Of a stretch of DNA of 6,586 nt, positions 1 to 4,639 are shown piece after piece. Positions within the stretch are counted from its first letter, which is position 1; the number at the start of each line of letters is the position of its first letter. The notes under the pieces are model-generated. The model was not told the origin of the DNA, did no database searches, and worked only from the letters and a program-made list of their open reading frames with translations. The DNA is from Candidatus Woesearchaeota archaeon (lineage in GTDB: Archaea > Nanoarchaeota > Nanoarchaeia > UBA10117 > ARS21): NCBI GenBank assembly GCA_002686215.1, contig NZAU01000065.1, positions 1 through 6,586 on the forward strand, given 5' to 3'. Made by a program: the position numbers and the translations under genes.

Positions 1-31
1 GCTACATAATCATAGAAAGAGAGAGGAAAAT

Positions 32-238
32 ATGACAAATTACTTAAACCCCAAAAATATAACAAAAGTCACAAATGATGAAATGAGAGATATGATAGAT
101 TATCACATAGTTTATTCTGATGAAAAAAATCAATACCCTAATGTATGGATAATGATGATGTATCTTCACGAATTACAAGAAACTAATGGATTTTCTATTT
201 TATTGGAATATTGGAGGCATCCAAGATTCCTAAAATAA
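32..238 (+). CDS. Small hypothetical phage protein (68 aa)
   Basis: I do not recognise this 68-residue protein. The ATG start is supported by a GAGG Shine-Dalgarno at 23-26, five bases upstream. The product is soluble-looking, with no signal peptide and no long hydrophobic run. Its middle is rich in Met and aromatic residues (NVWIMMMYLHELQ, about residues 38-50) and is probably helical. It is separated from the next gene by a promoter at 242-271, so it is probably the last gene of an upstream unit. Its final codons also form a hairpin (205-230). It is real by start signal, strand and packing; its function is unknown. Confidence 0.7.
   Translation: MTNYLNPKNITKVTNDEMRDMIDYHIVYSDEKNQYPNVWIMMMYLHELQETNGFSILLEYWRHPRFLK
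205..230 (+). repeat. Inverted repeat / hairpin at the 3' end of the first gene
   Basis: GGAAT (205-209) pairs with ATTCC (226-230), and TTGGA (211-215) pairs with TCCAA (220-224). The loop is GGCA and there is one A-G mismatch between the two blocks. This gives ten base pairs in 26 bases. It ends just before the stop codon and about 11 bases before the next promoter's -35 box. It has no following T-run, so it is not a standard intrinsic terminator. It could be an RNA 3' stabiliser or processing site, or chance within coding sequence. Confidence 0.5.
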
Positions 239-241
239 CCC

Positions 242-271
242 TTGACATATCTTGTATGGATATGTTAAGAT
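242..271 (+). promoter_or_regulatory. Sigma70-type promoter with extended -10
   Basis: A perfect TTGACA (242-247) is followed after 18 bases by TAAGAT (266-271), with TGt directly in front (TG at 263-264), an extended -10. It lies in the 62-base gap before the gene at 301. The predicted start near 278 leaves a leader of about 23 bases containing the GAGGT Shine-Dalgarno (291-295). The bases AACCCTTGACA (237-247) recur exactly at 4220-4230 in the other intergenic promoter. It is likely read by host RNA polymerase, as expected of an early phage promoter. Confidence 0.75.
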
Positions 272-300
272 TGCTGTAAATTAATGAAAAGAGGTAAATT

Positions 301-549
301 ATGAAAGAGAGTATACGAAAAGAAATCATGAGCATGGATTTATCAGAGTTGAATAGTCTGATAGATTTTATTCGTGATGTGCAAAACATGAATGCTAAGT
401 CTTCATTGATAGAGGGAGCAAAAGTGTATGTAGTTCAAAAGACAAAACGAGAGTTAGGTACGCTTCTAAAAATCAAAAGAACAAGATGTACTGTTGACAT
501 AGGTGGTCGTAGATATTCTGTACCAATGTCAATGTTGGAGGCAGCATAG
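301..549 (+). CDS. Small hypothetical protein with a possible SH3/KOW-like C-terminus (82 aa)
   Basis: First gene of the unit driven by the promoter at 242-271. The ATG follows GAGGT (291-295) at a good distance. Residues 1-35 look helical. Residues 40-80 alternate strands and turns (VYVVQKTKRELGTLLKIKR, then TVDIGGRRYSVPMSML), a spacing that resembles small SH3/KOW-like barrels binding nucleic acid or protein. Its many Arg and Lys residues fit that. This is inference from pattern only, and I cannot name a family. The stop codon TAG shares a base with the GTG start of the next gene, so translation is coupled. Being first after an early-type promoter, it may be a host-takeover or regulatory protein. 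Confidence 0.75.
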   Translation: MKESIRKEIMSMDLSELNSLIDFIRDVQNMNAKSSLIEGAKVYVVQKTKRELGTLLKIKRTRCTVDIGGRRYSVPMSMLEAA

Positions 550-743
550 TGATAGAAGTATTACAAGAGATTACTGACTGGGGTGATGAAAAAGTCAGTA
601 ATCACACTTACATAGTAAAAAATAAATCTTCTCTTGTTGGTTACATACCAAAAGGTGCTAAAGAGATAATAGAGTTTAAGAAACCATTATCATTTAGTAA
701 ATCAAGAAGAAAATTTATTGAACATGGGGGTTTTAAAATATGA
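549..743 (+). CDS. Small hypothetical phage protein (64 aa, GTG start)
   Basis: The start is GTG at 549, sharing its first base with the previous TAG stop. GGAG at 537-540 lies inside the previous gene at proper spacing. The product reads as a compact beta-rich N-terminus (DWGDEKVSNHTYIVKNKSSLVGYI) followed by a basic stretch with FKKPLSFSKSRRKF near residues 43-56. I recall similar small proteins (a DWGD segment, NHTY, then a K/R-rich RKF end) as conserved hypotheticals in T4-like cyanophages, but no function is attached to them. The stop overlaps the next start by four bases (ATGA), keeping the coupled arrangement. Confidence 0.7.
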   Translation: MIEVLQEITDWGDEKVSNHTYIVKNKSSLVGYIPKGAKEIIEFKKPLSFSKSRRKFIEHGGFKI

Positions 744-922
744 GGAAAAAATATTTAGCAAAACCAAAATTAAACAACAGGCGTTTTGATAAAACATTCA
801 AAACGAAAGATGAGGCAGTCACATATTTAGAAAATGAAACTGGACACCAAATGGCTTTTGAAAAGGTTGATGGTGTCAGAATATATGACTGGGAAATAAT
901 CGGCAAACTATTGGAGGTATAA
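740..922 (+). CDS. Small hypothetical phage protein (60 aa)
   Basis: The ATG at 740 overlaps the previous TGA (ATGA), with GGGGG at 726-730 as ribosome binding site. The protein begins very basic (RKKYLAKPKLNNRRFDKTFKTKDEA) and ends in a hydrophobic strand or helix (YDWEIIGKLLEV). The pattern of a basic start, then KDEAVTYLENETG, looks like a small alpha/beta fold, but I cannot assign a family. It may bind nucleic acid given its charge; that is a guess. The next gene begins two bases after its stop, and the end of this gene carries the GGAGG ribosome binding site (913-917) for it. Confidence 0.68.
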   Translation: MRKKYLAKPKLNNRRFDKTFKTKDEAVTYLENETGHQMAFEKVDGVRIYDWEIIGKLLEV

Positions 923-923
923 T

Positions 924-1151
924 ATGGGTGCTGTAAAACAACAAATGATGGAAGACGCTGAAAATATTTTGAATGTGCTTGCTCACAAATTAGTGGGTGG
1001 TGACATTACAGAAGATGACGCTTTAGAAATTTTAGATAACAATATGGAGAATCTTCAAATCATGGGGTTTGAAAATAAGTTTGACGCAATGCGTTCAGTC
1101 TATGATATAACAGACCAATTCCATAAAGATATAAATGGGGGTGTTGAGTGA
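924..1151 (+). CDS. Small acidic helical hypothetical protein (75 aa)
   Basis: It starts at ATG 924 after a strong GGAGG (913-917). The protein is acidic and apparently all-helical, with three predicted helices: about residues 3-24 (VKQQMMEDAENILNVLAHKL), 29-45 and 54-70. There is no signal peptide or membrane segment. Acidic helical proteins of this size in phages are often protein-protein inhibitors or adaptors, but nothing here identifies a target. Its TGA stop overlaps the GTG start of the bS21 gene (GTGA), and its end holds the GGGGG (1137-1141) used by bS21. The two products are therefore probably made in step. Confidence 0.7.
   Translation: MGAVKQQMMEDAENILNVLAHKLVGGDITEDDALEILDNNMENLQIMGFENKFDAMRSVYDITDQFHKDINGGVE
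1081..1111 (+). promoter_or_regulatory. Possible internal promoter upstream of the bS21 gene
   Basis: TTGACG (1081-1086) is followed after 19 bases by TATAAC (1106-1111), preceded by TGa (TG at 1103-1104), an extended -10. The 19-base spacer is longer than ideal. The spacer region also contains a small palindrome, ACGCA-A-TGCGT (1084-1094), overlapping the -35 box. A transcript starting near 1118 would serve the bS21, Sm-like and 207-residue genes. The site lies in coding sequence, so chance resemblance is quite possible. Confidence 0.3.
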
Positions 1152-1480
1152 GAGGTAGTTCAACCAAACCAAGACAAAAATTTCAAGTAAGAAATCAAGA
1201 GAAAAAAAGACACTTCAAAAAGAAACCACAAGAACAGACATCTGGTTTAGGTGTAACTGTTCATGGTGATGATATCAATAAGGCATTAAGAATATTTAAA
1301 AAGAAAGTTCTGAAAGCTGGTATCTTAAATGAAGTTCACGAAAGACAGTTTTTCACAAAGAAAAGTGAAAAGAAAAGACTGGCCAAGTCTGCAGGAAGAC
1401 AAAGGTGGTTGAAAAAATTAAGAGATACACCAGGGCCACATCAACAAAAAACTAATTACAGAAGAAAGAGGGCACACTAA
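1148..1480 (+). CDS. rpsU: Phage-encoded ribosomal protein bS21 homologue with basic extensions
   Basis: Residues about 36-91 match bS21 of the small ribosomal subunit: VTVHGDDINKALRIFKKKV, then KAGIL-EVHERQFF, then the basic helix KKSEKKRLAKSAGRQRWLKK. E. coli bS21 reads similarly ([26 protein letters not shown]). bS21 sits on the 30S platform near the anti-Shine-Dalgarno and aids start-site choice. Cellular forms are about 70 residues; this one has 110, with an extra basic N-terminal arm (1-35) and a basic tail (92-110). Start is GTG in a GTGA overlap, ribosome binding site GGGGG (1137-1141). Ribosomal proteins, bS21 above all, are known from phage genomes, including pelagiphages. Replacing host bS21 to favour phage mRNAs is the usual inference. 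It is followed one base later by an Sm-like gene. Confidence 0.88.
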   Translation: MRGSSTKPRQKFQVRNQEKKRHFKKKPQEQTSGLGVTVHGDDINKALRIFKKKVLKAGILNEVHERQFFTKKSEKKRLAKSAGRQRWLKKLRDTPGPHQQKTNYRRKRAH

Positions 1481-1782
1481 TGGATGTAAAATTATTAAGA
1501 CTTACCACAGGTGAGGATATCGTGGCAGAGATGGTATATTCTGATGCCTCAATAACAACAATTAAAAAACCATTTGTATTGATACCGATGGCTCAAAACC
1601 CTGGTTCAAGTTCTGAAACTAAATTATATTTTTCACCATTTATACCATTCGCAGAGAATGAAGAAATGCATATTAAAGAAGAACATATAATTACAATAAA
1701 TGATGCTAAGTCAGAGATTAGAGACAATTATTTAAATTACATAGGTGCAATAGTACCAGTTGAGAAAAAAATTATATCATGA
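1480..1782 (+). CDS. Sm-like (LSm/Hfq-fold) protein of cyanophage type
   Basis: The 100-residue product begins with DVKLLRLTTGEDIVAEMVYSDASITTIKKPFVLIP, matching Sm1-like strand order with the signature LxTGEDIVAE. It ends with HIITINDAKSEIRDNYLNYI, where the Sm2-like part would lie. From memory, an Sm-like protein of putative cyanophage origin was solved by structural genomics and proteins of this type recur in marine T4-like phages. Sm-fold rings usually bind RNA, so an RNA chaperone or mRNA stability role is plausible but untested. ATG 1480 shares a base with the bS21 stop (TAATG), and GAGGG (1468-1472) is the ribosome binding site. The tight link to bS21 supports a joint role in RNA handling or translation. 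The loop at residues 38-62 is longer than in a minimal Sm domain. Confidence 0.7.
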   Translation: MDVKLLRLTTGEDIVAEMVYSDASITTIKKPFVLIPMAQNPGSSSETKLYFSPFIPFAENEEMHIKEEHIITINDAKSEIRDNYLNYIGAIVPVEKKIIS

Positions 1783-2402
1783 CAGATAAAAAAGTACCAG
1801 ATAATATAATCATAGGACCTTGGGATGCACATGGTAAAGTAAATGATGAACAAGCATCAGATTGGGTCAAGAGAAAATATCAAAAGGCATTAGATAAAAA
1901 TAATACACAATTAAAAATGCAAGAAAAGATATCAAAGATTGATATCGTAACAGAAGGTGTTATGGTACAGTTGATTCACACACTATCAGAAAATGGTTAT
2001 GACATAGGTGAAGATAGTTTTATATTAGATATAGGTTTTTTATCAGAGACAGTCAAGTCTGCTCTGTATAGGCAAGAAAAATTACCACATGTCGTTCAAG
2101 GATTGATTGATAATATTATGATGCCAGACAGAACACAAAATGAAGATGGCATAGAGATGCACTATTCAAGATTTGATAGTAGATTATTAGGTGATTTAGT
2201 TGATATGGCAGATGAAGTCAGAGAGATACATGAGAGTGATGGTCAATTAGATGTAGAGTTTGAACCAGATACAGAAATAGGTGAAGTTACTAATTGGCGA
2301 AAAACACAATTAGATAAAGAAAAAGAAAAAGAAACTTTACATACCAAAAGAATTAAAGATTTAGAAAGTAAAAAAAATAAAAAAGATGATGATGAAGAAT
2401 AA
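1779..2402 (+). CDS. Hypothetical T4-like phage protein with charged C-terminal tail (207 aa)
   Basis: I do not recognise a function. The start ATG overlaps the Sm-like stop (ATGA); there is only a weak GAG upstream, so coupling probably drives initiation. Residues 1-20 (KVPDNIIIGPWDAHGK) form a strand-like lead. Residues 25-115 look helical with hydrophobic patches (VMVQLIHTLS, FILDIGFLSETVKSALY). Residues 155-170 are acidic, and 174-207 form a highly charged helix or disordered tail ending KKNKKDDDEE. I recall cyanophage hypotheticals with a comparable KVPDN start. It ends the coupled unit; an 89-base gap with a candidate promoter follows. It might be a structural or assembly protein; nothing proves it. 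Confidence 0.75.
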   Translation: MTDKKVPDNIIIGPWDAHGKVNDEQASDWVKRKYQKALDKNNTQLKMQEKISKIDIVTEGVMVQLIHTLSENGYDIGEDSFILDIGFLSETVKSALYRQEKLPHVVQGLIDNIMMPDRTQNEDGIEMHYSRFDSRLLGDLVDMADEVREIHESDGQLDVEFEPDTEIGEVTNWRKTQLDKEKEKETLHTKRIKDLESKKNKKDDDEE

Positions 2403-2422
2403 AACGAATTACAATAATGTAG

Positions 2423-2452
2423 TTGCCGATATGACTATACGAGGCATAAAAT
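2423..2452 (+). promoter_or_regulatory. Possible promoter before the winged-helix gene
   Basis: The 89-base gap 2403-2491 holds TTGCCG (2423-2428), an 18-base spacer and TAAAAT (2447-2452). CATAAAAT (2445-2452) also resembles the phage late -10 (TATAAATA) imperfectly. The predicted transcript begins near 2459, with AAAGGAG (2477-2483) as the ribosome binding site for ATG 2492. A promoter is expected here because the next gene stands alone and has its own terminator. Which polymerase form reads it is unclear. Confidence 0.38.
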
Positions 2453-2491
2453 TAGTCAAGTTAAATTTAATTTTCCAAAGGAGAAAATAAC

Positions 2492-2809
2492 ATGGGTAGA
2501 AAAGCACTATCAAAAACACAACGCGTTCTAAACGCATTTGAATCAGGTAAAACGCTTACTTGGACACAATTAAGAAATCAGTTTGACCTTACATCACCAC
2601 AGGCGATGGTAGACAAACTTAGAAGAGCAGGTAACATGATTTATATCAACAAAACTGCTAGTGGTACTTCCTACCGTATGGGTGAACCAACACAAGCAAT
2701 TATTAATGCTGGTGTAGGTGCCGTTCTTATGAATGGGGCTGCAGATAAAACAATCGTTGCTGCAGGTATTAAAGCACTTTACGGAAATGGTGTATCTTAC
2801 GATTCTTAA
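2492..2809 (+). CDS. Winged-helix-like DNA-binding protein, probably abundant (105 aa)
   Basis: Residues 5-63 read as a winged helix: helix 1 (SKTQRVLNAFES), helices 2-3 as the turn pair (TWTQLRNQFDL-TSPQAMVDKLRRAG, about 24-47), then a strand-wing-strand (MIYINKTASGTSYRM). The C-terminal 40 residues are Ala/Gly-rich and helical. Small proteins of this build recur in T4-like marine phages; their role is not established to my knowledge. The ribosome binding site AAAGGAG (2477-2483) is the best in the window. The gene uses more C-ending codons (AAC, TAC, ATC, GCC) than its neighbours, as in strongly expressed genes, and is framed by its own gap and a strong terminator (2826-2849). I infer an abundant DNA-binding or architectural protein, perhaps a regulator. 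Confidence 0.75.
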   Translation: MGRKALSKTQRVLNAFESGKTLTWTQLRNQFDLTSPQAMVDKLRRAGNMIYINKTASGTSYRMGEPTQAIINAGVGAVLMNGAADKTIVAAGIKALYGNGVSYDS

Positions 2810-2825
2810 TTCGTAAAGATTTAGT

Positions 2826-2849
2826 GGGGTGGCTTCGGCCACCCTTTCT
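2826..2849 (+). terminator. Intrinsic terminator with C(UUCG)G loop
   Basis: GGGTGGC (2827-2833) pairs perfectly with GCCACCC (2838-2844) across a TTCG loop, with an additional G-T pair at 2826/2845, then TTTCT. The C(UUCG)G tetraloop is exceptionally stable and typical of T4-like phage terminators. It ends the transcript of the winged-helix gene 17 bases after its stop. The T-run is short, so some readthrough into the RNase H gene is plausible, the more so because no clear promoter is seen between them. Confidence 0.88.
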
Positions 2850-2862
2850 AAAGGAATTTAAA

Positions 2863-3702
2863 ATGATAATAATAGACATGAATCAAATCTCAGTTGCATC
2901 TTTAATGATGCATTTGCACATGAATAAAGGTGAGTTAGAAGAAGACATGGTTAGACATATGATTTTAAATTCTGTTAGAATGTACAGAACAATGTTTAAT
3001 GAAGATTATGGTGAAATAGTTCTGGCATACGATTCAAGAGCATATTGGCGTAAGGAAATATTTCCACAATACAAATCAAATCGTAGAAAAAATAGAGAAG
3101 AAGATGATAAAGATTGGGATTCCATATTTGATGTTCTTAATAATATCAAAGAAGAAATAAAAGAATTTTTACCTTATAAAGTTGTAGAAGTTTATGGGGC
3201 AGAAGCAGATGATGTAATTGCAACATTATGTAAACATTATCAAAATGAAAAAGTCATGATTGTATCAGGTGATAAAGACTTTATACAATTACAAAAATAT
3301 GACAATGTAAAACAATACAGTCCGATAACTAAAAAATTAGTTGATGGTGTAGACCCTAAAGTTTATATCAAAGAACATGTATTAAAAGGCGATAAGAGTG
3401 ATGGTGTACCAAATGTATTGTCACCAGACCACACTTTTACAGATGAGTTGAGACAGAGACCTTTAACATCTAAGAAGTTAGAAAGTATTTTGGCTCAAGA
3501 CATTGATGAATTAGATGATGAAATAAAACGAAATTATCAAAGAAATGATAAATTAATAAATTTGGATAATATTCCGAAAACCCTAGAATCAGAAATACTA
3601 AATAGTTTCAACGAAGCTTCTTATGGCGATAGAAGTGGGTTACTAAATTATTTTATAGAAAAGAGACTAACTAGTCTTACTGAAAATATTGGAGAATTTT
3701 AA
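2863..3702 (+). CDS. rnh: RNase H, T4-type FEN-1 family 5'-3' nuclease
   Basis: The 279-residue protein matches phage T4 RNase H (305 residues), a metal-dependent 5' nuclease that removes RNA primers and trims Okazaki fragments. The acidic active-site series is intact: D5 (IIIDMN), D57 (LAYDSR), E114/D116/D117 (GAEADDVIA), D137/D139 (VSGDKDFIQL) and D177/D180 (KGDKSDGVPNV). The basic segment around residues 63-78 (RKEIFPQYKSNRRKNR) corresponds to the flexible DNA-gripping arch. An in-frame GTG at 2824 would start inside the terminator hairpin and lacks a ribosome binding site; ATG 2863 has AAGGA (2851-2855) at seven bases and starts right before the first catalytic strand. The next gene starts two bases after the stop. 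Confidence 0.93.
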   Translation: MIIIDMNQISVASLMMHLHMNKGELEEDMVRHMILNSVRMYRTMFNEDYGEIVLAYDSRAYWRKEIFPQYKSNRRKNREEDDKDWDSIFDVLNNIKEEIKEFLPYKVVEVYGAEADDVIATLCKHYQNEKVMIVSGDKDFIQLQKYDNVKQYSPITKKLVDGVDPKVYIKEHVLKGDKSDGVPNVLSPDHTFTDELRQRPLTSKKLESILAQDIDELDDEIKRNYQRNDKLINLDNIPKTLESEILNSFNEASYGDRSGLLNYFIEKRLTSLTENIGEF

Positions 3703-3703
3703 A

Positions 3704-4219
3704 ATGGTTAATATGGCTAATGCGCAAAATAGTAATAACTCATTACTAATATCAGAGATACTTGACAAAGTACACAAAGCAAAAACAAAATCTCAAAAGA
3801 TAGAAATTCTAAGAAAGAATGACACTTCAGCTTTAAGAATGATAATTAAGGCATCCTTTGACCCCACTAAAAAATGGGTCATACCTGCAGGTGAAGTTCC
3901 TTTCAAAAAAAATGATGCACCGATTGGTACAGAACATACAGTTCTAGCATCAGAGGCAAGAAAACTATTTCACTTTATAGAAGGTGGTGATAACGAAACT
4001 AAACAATCACAAAAAGAAAATATGTTTATACAGATGTGTGAAGGTCTACACGAAAGTGAGGCAGAAGTTGTTATTGCTGCAAAGGATAAAAGATTACACC
4101 AAGTTTACAAAGGTTTATCAAAAGATGTGGTAAAAGAGGCATTTGGCTGGGATGATAATTATATGATACCAGAACCAGAAGTTTATCCACAGGCACCAGG
4201 TAGTGCATCGGGTATATAA
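3704..4219 (+). CDS. Conserved T4-like phage protein (DUF6433-type), function unknown (171 aa)
   Basis: Recognised from memory as a family widespread in marine T4-like phages, which I believe is DUF6433. Its marks are LLISEILDKVHKAKTKSQKIEILRKNDTSALRMIIKASFDP (residues 14-54), GEVPFKKNDAPIGTEHTVL (63-81) and a helical block ENMFIQMCEGLHESEAEVVIAAKDKRL (105-131) with EAFGW near 145-149. No catalytic residues are apparent; it looks mostly helical and cytosolic. I chose ATG 3704 because GGAG (3691-3694) sits nine bases upstream; the in-frame TTG at 3689 would overlap RNase H and has no site of its own. Placement immediately after rnh suggests a replication or recombination accessory role, by context only. 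The last ~20 residues are Pro/Gly/Ser-rich and probably disordered. Confidence 0.85.
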   Translation: MVNMANAQNSNNSLLISEILDKVHKAKTKSQKIEILRKNDTSALRMIIKASFDPTKKWVIPAGEVPFKKNDAPIGTEHTVLASEARKLFHFIEGGDNETKQSQKENMFIQMCEGLHESEAEVVIAAKDKRLHQVYKGLSKDVVKEAFGWDDNYMIPEPEVYPQAPGSASGI

Positions 4220-4224
4220 AACCC

Positions 4225-4253
4225 TTGACAATAGTTGTTGAACCTGATAAACT
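4225..4253 (+). promoter_or_regulatory. Sigma70-type promoter with extended -10, start of the second long unit
   Basis: TTGACA (4225-4230), a 17-base spacer, then TAAACT (4248-4253) preceded by TGa (TG at 4245-4246). It shares the exact 11-mer AACCCTTGACA (4220-4230) with the promoter at 237-247. Transcription should begin around 4259-4261, placing the first strand of the leader structure at the very 5' end of the mRNA. The genes from 4364 onward run coupled behind it with no clear terminator in the window. Confidence 0.78.
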
Positions 4254-4259
4254 GGTTTA

Positions 4260-4363
4260 ATATGGATGAGGTTATAAAAGTAATTCCCGTTCATGTCGGC
4301 TTCTCTCTCTCAGACCTCATCATATAGAGCTGACATGAACACCCTAGATTGAGGTTATGTATT
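4260..4363 (+). promoter_or_regulatory. Structured mRNA leader, candidate cis-regulatory RNA or small RNA
   Basis: The ~104-base leader between the promoter and ATG 4364 has two interlocking complementarities. Helix A: 4260-4272 (ATATGGATGAGGT) pairs with 4314-4325 (ACCTCATCATAT), 12 pairs with one bulged G. Helix B: 4289-4301 pairs with 4328-4340, 13 pairs. The 3' strand of A lies in the loop of B, so they form a pseudoknot or exclude one another. The loop bases ACCTCA (4314-4319) can also pair with TGAGGT (4350-4355), which contains the Shine-Dalgarno of ATG 4364. The upstream strand and the Shine-Dalgarno thus compete for the same loop, a layout seen in translational riboswitches. I recognise no known riboswitch class. 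DNA-level roles (operator, origin) remain possible. Confidence 0.6.
4289..4340 (+). repeat. 13-bp inverted repeat, 26-base loop
   Basis: GTTCATGTCGGCT (4289-4301) and AGCTGACATGAAC (4328-4340) are complementary at all 13 positions, with a single G-U wobble (4298/4331). Intact RNA pairing with a wobble favours RNA over symmetric DNA function. The loop (4302-4327) contains a CT run and the ACCTCATCATAT element. No T-run follows on either strand, so it is not a terminator. Confidence 0.85.
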
Positions 4364-4639
4364 ATGAGTTTAGGAAAAATCAAAAAGATACCATACAAAC
4401 TTGTTCAAGTTCATTGGTTAGATATTTCATCTGATAGCACTTGGAGAAGTGTAGAAGATGTTAAATCAGAAAATCTTGCAAGAAGTATAAGCACAGGTTA
4501 TCTGATTAGTGATGAAGATGATGAGCTTGTTAGAATAGTTAGTGATTTTAATTTTAAAGATGATGGCACTATCTATGAATGTGGTAATTCTACAATTATT
4601 CCAAAAAATGTAATCACAGAGGTGGTTGAGGTTAAATAA
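4364..4639 (+). CDS. Small conserved phage protein of unknown function (91 aa)
   Basis: First gene behind the structured leader. ATG 4364 has GAGGT (4351-4355) eight bases upstream; an in-frame TTG at 4349 would overlap that site and is rejected. The protein begins MSLGKIKKIPYKLVQVHWLDISSDSTWRSVEDV, then has a strand-rich middle (GYLISDEDDELVRIVSDFN) and ends GNSTIIPKNVITEVVEV. I recall small phage hypotheticals with the same course (YKLVQVHWLD, a GYLI strand with acidic turn, then TIIPKxxI), so I treat it as a conserved phage family without known role. It looks like a small beta-rich soluble protein. Its stop TAA shares a base with the ATG of the hydrolase gene, so leader control would extend to the lysis-type gene through coupling. 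Confidence 0.8.
   Translation: MSLGKIKKIPYKLVQVHWLDISSDSTWRSVEDVKSENLARSISTGYLISDEDDELVRIVSDFNFKDDGTIYECGNSTIIPKNVITEVVEVK

Noticed and set aside
195..389. Minus-strand reading frame
   Set aside because: It runs antisense across the promoter and two + strand genes, and has no ribosome binding site or recognisable protein pattern.
494..519. TTGACA inside the 82-residue gene as a promoter
   Set aside because: The nearest -10-like hexamer (TATTCT, 514-519) is only 14 bases away; no extended -10.
1130..1137. TATAAATG as a T4-type late promoter for bS21
   Set aside because: Transcription would start about five bases before the GTG, after the ribosome binding site; the last base also deviates from TATAAATA.
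2594..2842. Minus-strand reading frame
   Set aside because: Antisense shadow of the winged-helix gene that starts in the terminator stem.
2824..2862. Upstream GTG start for RNase H adding 13 residues
   Set aside because: These codons are the terminator hairpin, have no ribosome binding site, and the FEN-family proteins begin at the first catalytic strand (MIIID).
3689..3703. TTG start for the DUF6433-type gene
   Set aside because: It is part of the TTGGAG ribosome binding site for ATG 3704.
3762..3790. TTGACA inside the DUF6433-type gene as a promoter
   Set aside because: No -10-like sequence at 16-19 bases.
4288..4301. CGTTCATG start of a glutamine-type riboswitch
   Set aside because: The conserved GGACGGAAGUAGG-like part is absent; the resemblance is only a few bases.
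4289..4345. Hairpin as an intrinsic terminator
   Set aside because: No T-run follows on either strand and the loop is 26 bases long.
4349..4363. TTG start for the 91-residue gene
   Set aside because: It overlaps the GAGGT Shine-Dalgarno for ATG 4364.
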